A stretch of DNA of 7,135 nucleotides, taken from an uncultured Collinsella sp. Lineage in GTDB: Bacteria > Actinomycetota > Coriobacteriia > Coriobacteriales > Coriobacteriaceae. The position numbers and the translations under genes are program-made. The DNA lies in the NCBI GenBank assembly GCA_900549185.1, contig URNM01000096.1, positions 1-7,135 of the forward strand, written 5' to 3'. The notes under the pieces are model-generated. The model was not told the origin of the DNA. It saw only the letters and a program-made list of their open reading frames with translations, and did no database searches. The number at the start of each line of letters is the position of its first letter. Position 1 is the first letter of the stretch. Below, piece by piece: positions 4,660 to 7,135 of the stretch.

Positions 4660-7030
4660 CGACAACGCGCTGGTGGTGGCGCTCGATACCTCGACCGACA
4701 TGCTTGCCTGCGCGGCAAGCTGGATTGATGGGCAGACGGGCGAGACGAAGCTCGTGAGTGGCGACCACATGTGTCGCCGTCACGCCAACGTTGAGCTCGT
4801 GAATACCGTTGATGGCGTGCTGGCTCAAGCCGGTCTGGATCGCAGCGATGTTGGTTGCTATGTGGTCGGCCGCGGCCCGGGGTCCTTTACGGGTGTGCGC
4901 ATCGGCATCTCCACTGCCAAGGGCCTCGCGCGTGGTGCCAATGTTCCGCTGCTGGGCGTGTCGACGCTCGACGCTTGCGCTTGGACGGCGTGGAAGGCTG
5001 GCGTGCGCGGCAAGCTTGGTATCTTGGCCGATGCTATGCGCGGTGAGGTATATCCGGCGCTGTATATGCTGGTTGATGAGGGTCCCGAGCGTCAATTTGA
5101 GCGCGAACACGTGGTCAAGGCCGCCGTGGCGCTCGATGAGTGGCGCCAAGCAGCGGACTGGGACCAGGTTCAGCTGACCGGTGACGGTCTCGTGCGCTAT
5201 GGCAAGCTGCTGGGTGAGGACGAGACCGCCCGCTGCGTGGAGCGCGACCTGTGGTGGCCTTCGGGCGAGGGCTTGCTGCTCGCGCACGCTGCGGGTGACG
5301 GCGATCCGGCCCGCGTCTTGCCGATTTACACGCGCCTTTCGGATGCCGAGGAAAACGAGCGCAAGCGTCTTGGTCTTGCCGAGAGTGCGCAGAGCGAAAT
5401 TACGGGTGTTGCCGATGAGCTCGCCGGTCGTCATCTGCAGTTCCGTCCCATGGGCGCGGCGGATGCCGAGGGCACGAGCGCGCTGGAGGCTGCCTGCTTT
5501 GAAGGTGCCGGACACGAGGCGTGGACGCCGGGCATGTTCCTGTCCGAACTGGGCGAGGACGTTGCTGCGCCGCGTAGTTGGTGGGTGGCACACGACGACG
5601 GCAAGCTGCTGGGCCTTGCCGGCGGTATGGTCGTGGACGGTGATGTGCAGATTCTGGATGTCGCCGTCGACCCGGCACATCGCCGTGAGGGTATTGCTCG
5701 TAAGCTGCTGTCGCACGTGAGCTATGATGCCCAGATGCTCGGCTGCACCACGGCTTCGCTCGAGGTCGAGGACGGCAACGAGGGAGCGATCGCGCTCTAT
5801 GCCGCTCTGGGCTTTACCGAGGCGGGTCGTCGTCGTGGCTACTACGGTGCCGGCAAGGACGCCATCGTCATGACGGCCCCTCTTCCCCTCGTGCTTCCGG
5901 TCGACAATGCCTCGCCCGAGCCGACGGCAGCCGAGCAGCGCGTATGGCCGCTGCCTGCGCCCGAGCGAACCGTTGAGGAGCGCGCTGAAATTGAGCGCCG
6001 TCGCCTAGTGCTCGCTATCGAGAGTTCCTGCGACGAGACGGCCGTGGCGATTATCGATGCGGATGGCAATATGCTGGCCAACCAGGTGTCGACACAGATT
6101 GATTTTCACGCCCGCTTTGGCGGCGTGGTGCCCGAGATCGCCTCGCGCAAGCACGTTGAGGTGATTGTGAGTGTCGTAGATGCGGCGCTCGAGGATGCCG
6201 CGGCATCGCTTGGCCTTGAGGGTGGGGCGATTGCGCCAAGTGAGCTTGCCGCCGTGGGCGTGACGCAAGGTCCGGGCCTGGTGGGTGCCCTGGTGGTGGG
6301 TGTCGCCTTTGCCAAGGGCTTTGCGTATGCTGCCGGTAAGCCGCTCGTATGCGTTAACCATCTGGAGGGGCACCTGTTTGCCAACTTGCTGGCGCAGCCC
6401 GACCTCAAGCCGCCGTTCATCTTCACGCTTGTCTCGGGCGGGCACACCATGCTCGTGCACGTGAAGGCATGGGGCGACTACGAGGTACTTGGTGAGACAC
6501 TCGACGATGCTGTGGGCGAGGCCTTCGACAAGGTAGCCAAGGCGTTGGGCCTGGGCTATCCCGGTGGCCCCATCATCTCCAAGCTGGCCGAGACGGGCAA
6601 TTCCCGCGCGATCGATTTCCCCCGTGCGCTTAACAGCAGGGGAGATTATCGTTTCTCGCTTTCGGGTCTTAAAACGGCTGTGACGCTCTACATTGAACAG
6701 GAGACCAAGGCCGGGCGCACGATTCACCTGCCCGATCTGGCAGCTTCGTTTGAGGCAGCTGTCTTTGACGTGCAGTACAAGAAGGCCAAAAACGCACTGC
6801 ACGCTACCGGATGCAAGGAATACTGCATCGGTGGCGGCGTCTCGGCCAACCCGCATCTGCGCGAGATGATGATCAAGAAGCTTGGGCGTCAGGGGATTCG
6901 CGTAACGGTGCCGCCCTTGTCTGCTTGTACCGATAACGCAGCCATGATCGCGGAGGTCGCCCGCCGTAAATTCGACCGAGGTGAAATCTCGCCGTTCGAT
7001 GTCGACGCCGATCCGAACATGACGCTGTAG
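4646..7030 (+). CDS. TsaB–RimI–TsaD three-domain fusion (t6A synthase subunits plus ribosomal protein S18 acetyltransferase)
   Basis: One 794-residue protein joins three enzymes. Residues 8-235 are TsaB, the TsaD scaffold partner: VALDTST (10-16), RGPGSFTGVRIG (76-87), DAMRGEVY (129-136) and LPIYTR (225-230). Residues 263-412 are a RimI-type GNAT acetyltransferase: the acetyl-CoA loop HRREGIARKLL (345-355), then NEGAIALYAALGF (378-390) and GYYG…DAIVM. A proline- and glutamate-rich linker spans about 413-450. Residues 452-794 are full-length TsaD: LAIESSCDETAVAI (456-469), FGGVVPEIASRKHVE (491-505), metal-binding NHLEGH (571-576, His572 and His576), VSGGHT (596-601), SLSGLKTAV (671-679), IGGGVSANPHLR (728-739) and CTDNAAMIA (761-769, with Asp763). 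No catalytic motif is broken and no internal stop occurs, so this looks like a real fusion. The ATG at 4646 overlaps tsaE by 14 bases, with AAGG at 4633-4636. A TTG at 4628 would add six residues but fits less well. Confidence 0.95.
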   Translation: MSLHNDNALVVALDTSTDMLACAASWIDGQTGETKLVSGDHMCRRHANVELVNTVDGVLAQAGLDRSDVGCYVVGRGPGSFTGVRIGISTAKGLARGANVPLLGVSTLDACAWTAWKAGVRGKLGILADAMRGEVYPALYMLVDEGPERQFEREHVVKAAVALDEWRQAADWDQVQLTGDGLVRYGKLLGEDETARCVERDLWWPSGEGLLLAHAAGDGDPARVLPIYTRLSDAEENERKRLGLAESAQSEITGVADELAGRHLQFRPMGAADAEGTSALEAACFEGAGHEAWTPGMFLSELGEDVAAPRSWWVAHDDGKLLGLAGGMVVDGDVQILDVAVDPAHRREGIARKLLSHVSYDAQMLGCTTASLEVEDGNEGAIALYAALGFTEAGRRRGYYGAGKDAIVMTAPLPLVLPVDNASPEPTAAEQRVWPLPAPERTVEERAEIERRRLVLAIESSCDETAVAIIDADGNMLANQVSTQIDFHARFGGVVPEIASRKHVEVIVSVVDAALEDAAASLGLEGGAIAPSELAAVGVTQGPGLVGALVVGVAFAKGFAYAAGKPLVCVNHLEGHLFANLLAQPDLKPPFIFTLVSGGHTMLVHVKAWGDYEVLGETLDDAVGEAFDKVAKALGLGYPGGPIISKLAETGNSRAIDFPRALNSRGDYRFSLSGLKTAVTLYIEQETKAGRTIHLPDLAASFEAAVFDVQYKKAKNALHATGCKEYCIGGGVSANPHLREMMIKKLGRQGIRVTVPPLSACTDNAAMIAEVARRKFDRGEISPFDVDADPNMTL

Positions 7031-7041
7031 CTGGTACGGCG

Positions 7042-7063
7042 CGGTCCCCGGACGGAGGGGCCG
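7042..7063 (+). repeat. GC-rich inverted repeat after the fusion gene
   Basis: CGG (7042-7044), a bulged T, and CCCC (7046-7049) pair with GGGG (7057-7060) and CCG (7061-7063) around a 7-base loop GGACGGA. It starts 11 bases after the TAG stop codon. No T run follows, so it is not an intrinsic terminator alone. It might protect the mRNA 3' end or form part of a larger structured RNA with the next hairpin. Function is not shown by the sequence. Confidence 0.5.
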
Positions 7064-7092
7064 GATATAAGGTTTCCTGCTCTACAGTCCTG

Positions 7093-7129
7093 CGCAAGAC
7101 GAAGGCCACATTAAGTGGCCTTCTTTGCG
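7093..7129 (+). terminator. probable Rho-independent terminator of the acpS–tsaBID operon
   Basis: GAAGGCCAC (7101-7109) pairs perfectly with GTGGCCTTC (7115-7123) across the loop ATTAA, and three T follow (7124-7126). The T run is short. The arms can extend outward through CGCAA (7093-7097) and TTGCG (7125-7129), separated by a small internal loop, which would absorb most of the T run. Its position about 70 bases after the last stop codon fits an operon terminator, though it is weaker than the one at 70-101. An RNA element belonging to a gene beyond the window is an alternative. Confidence 0.7.
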
Positions 7130-7135
7130 TGCGGA

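Noticed and set aside
4544..5716. Long open frame on the minus strand (390 codons) opposite the tsaE end and the TsaB–RimI part
   Set aside because: It spans two unrelated + strand coding regions, has low-complexity Arg/His/Ala-rich translation and no plausible start context.
6005..6856. Minus-strand open frame (283 codons) opposite the TsaD domain
   Set aside because: The + strand encodes full-length TsaD with every expected motif, and the opposite frame has no recognisable motif.
7066..7071. TATAAG as a -10 promoter box for a gene beyond the window
   Set aside because: No acceptable -35 sequence lies 16-18 bases upstream, and the site is followed by a probable terminator hairpin.

Overview
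The window looks like a chromosomal segment of a Coriobacteriia member (Actinomycetota), most likely Collinsella or a close relative. This rests on the moderately high GC content, the actinobacterial order alr–tsaE–tsaB–rimI–tsaD, and the style of the proteins. The genus is inferred from memory, not from a search. All genes are on the + strand and tightly packed, and nothing suggests a mobile element, phage or CRISPR array.

Layout. Bases 1 to about 36 look like the 3' end of a 5S rRNA, so the window opens at the tail of an rRNA operon. That operon ends at a very strong intrinsic terminator (about 70-101). A short spacer holds a plausible sigma-70-type promoter (148-177). From there six genes run with gaps of 0-12 bases or a small overlap, as one apparent operon: acpS (holo-ACP synthase), nnr (bifunctional NAD(P)HX epimerase/dehydratase), alr (alanine racemase), a family 4 Fe-S uracil-DNA glycosylase, tsaE, and a 794-residue polypeptide that joins TsaB, RimI and TsaD. 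The last 105 bases carry two inverted repeats, the second a probable terminator.

How the genes fit together. TsaE, TsaB and TsaD form the complex that transfers the threonylcarbamoyl group to A37 of ANN-decoding tRNAs (t6A). The RimI domain acetylates the N-terminal alanine of ribosomal protein S18 in characterised homologues. Alr supplies D-alanine for peptidoglycan, AcpS activates acyl carrier protein for lipid synthesis, Nnr repairs damaged NAD(P)H, and the glycosylase removes uracil from DNA. The operon is therefore a housekeeping set for growth rather than one pathway.

The most notable points are the three-domain TsaB–RimI–TsaD fusion, the roughly 54-residue hydrophilic tail on AcpS, the DNA-repair gene placed between alr and tsaE, and the structured 3' region. 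I see no convincing new defence or biosynthetic system here.
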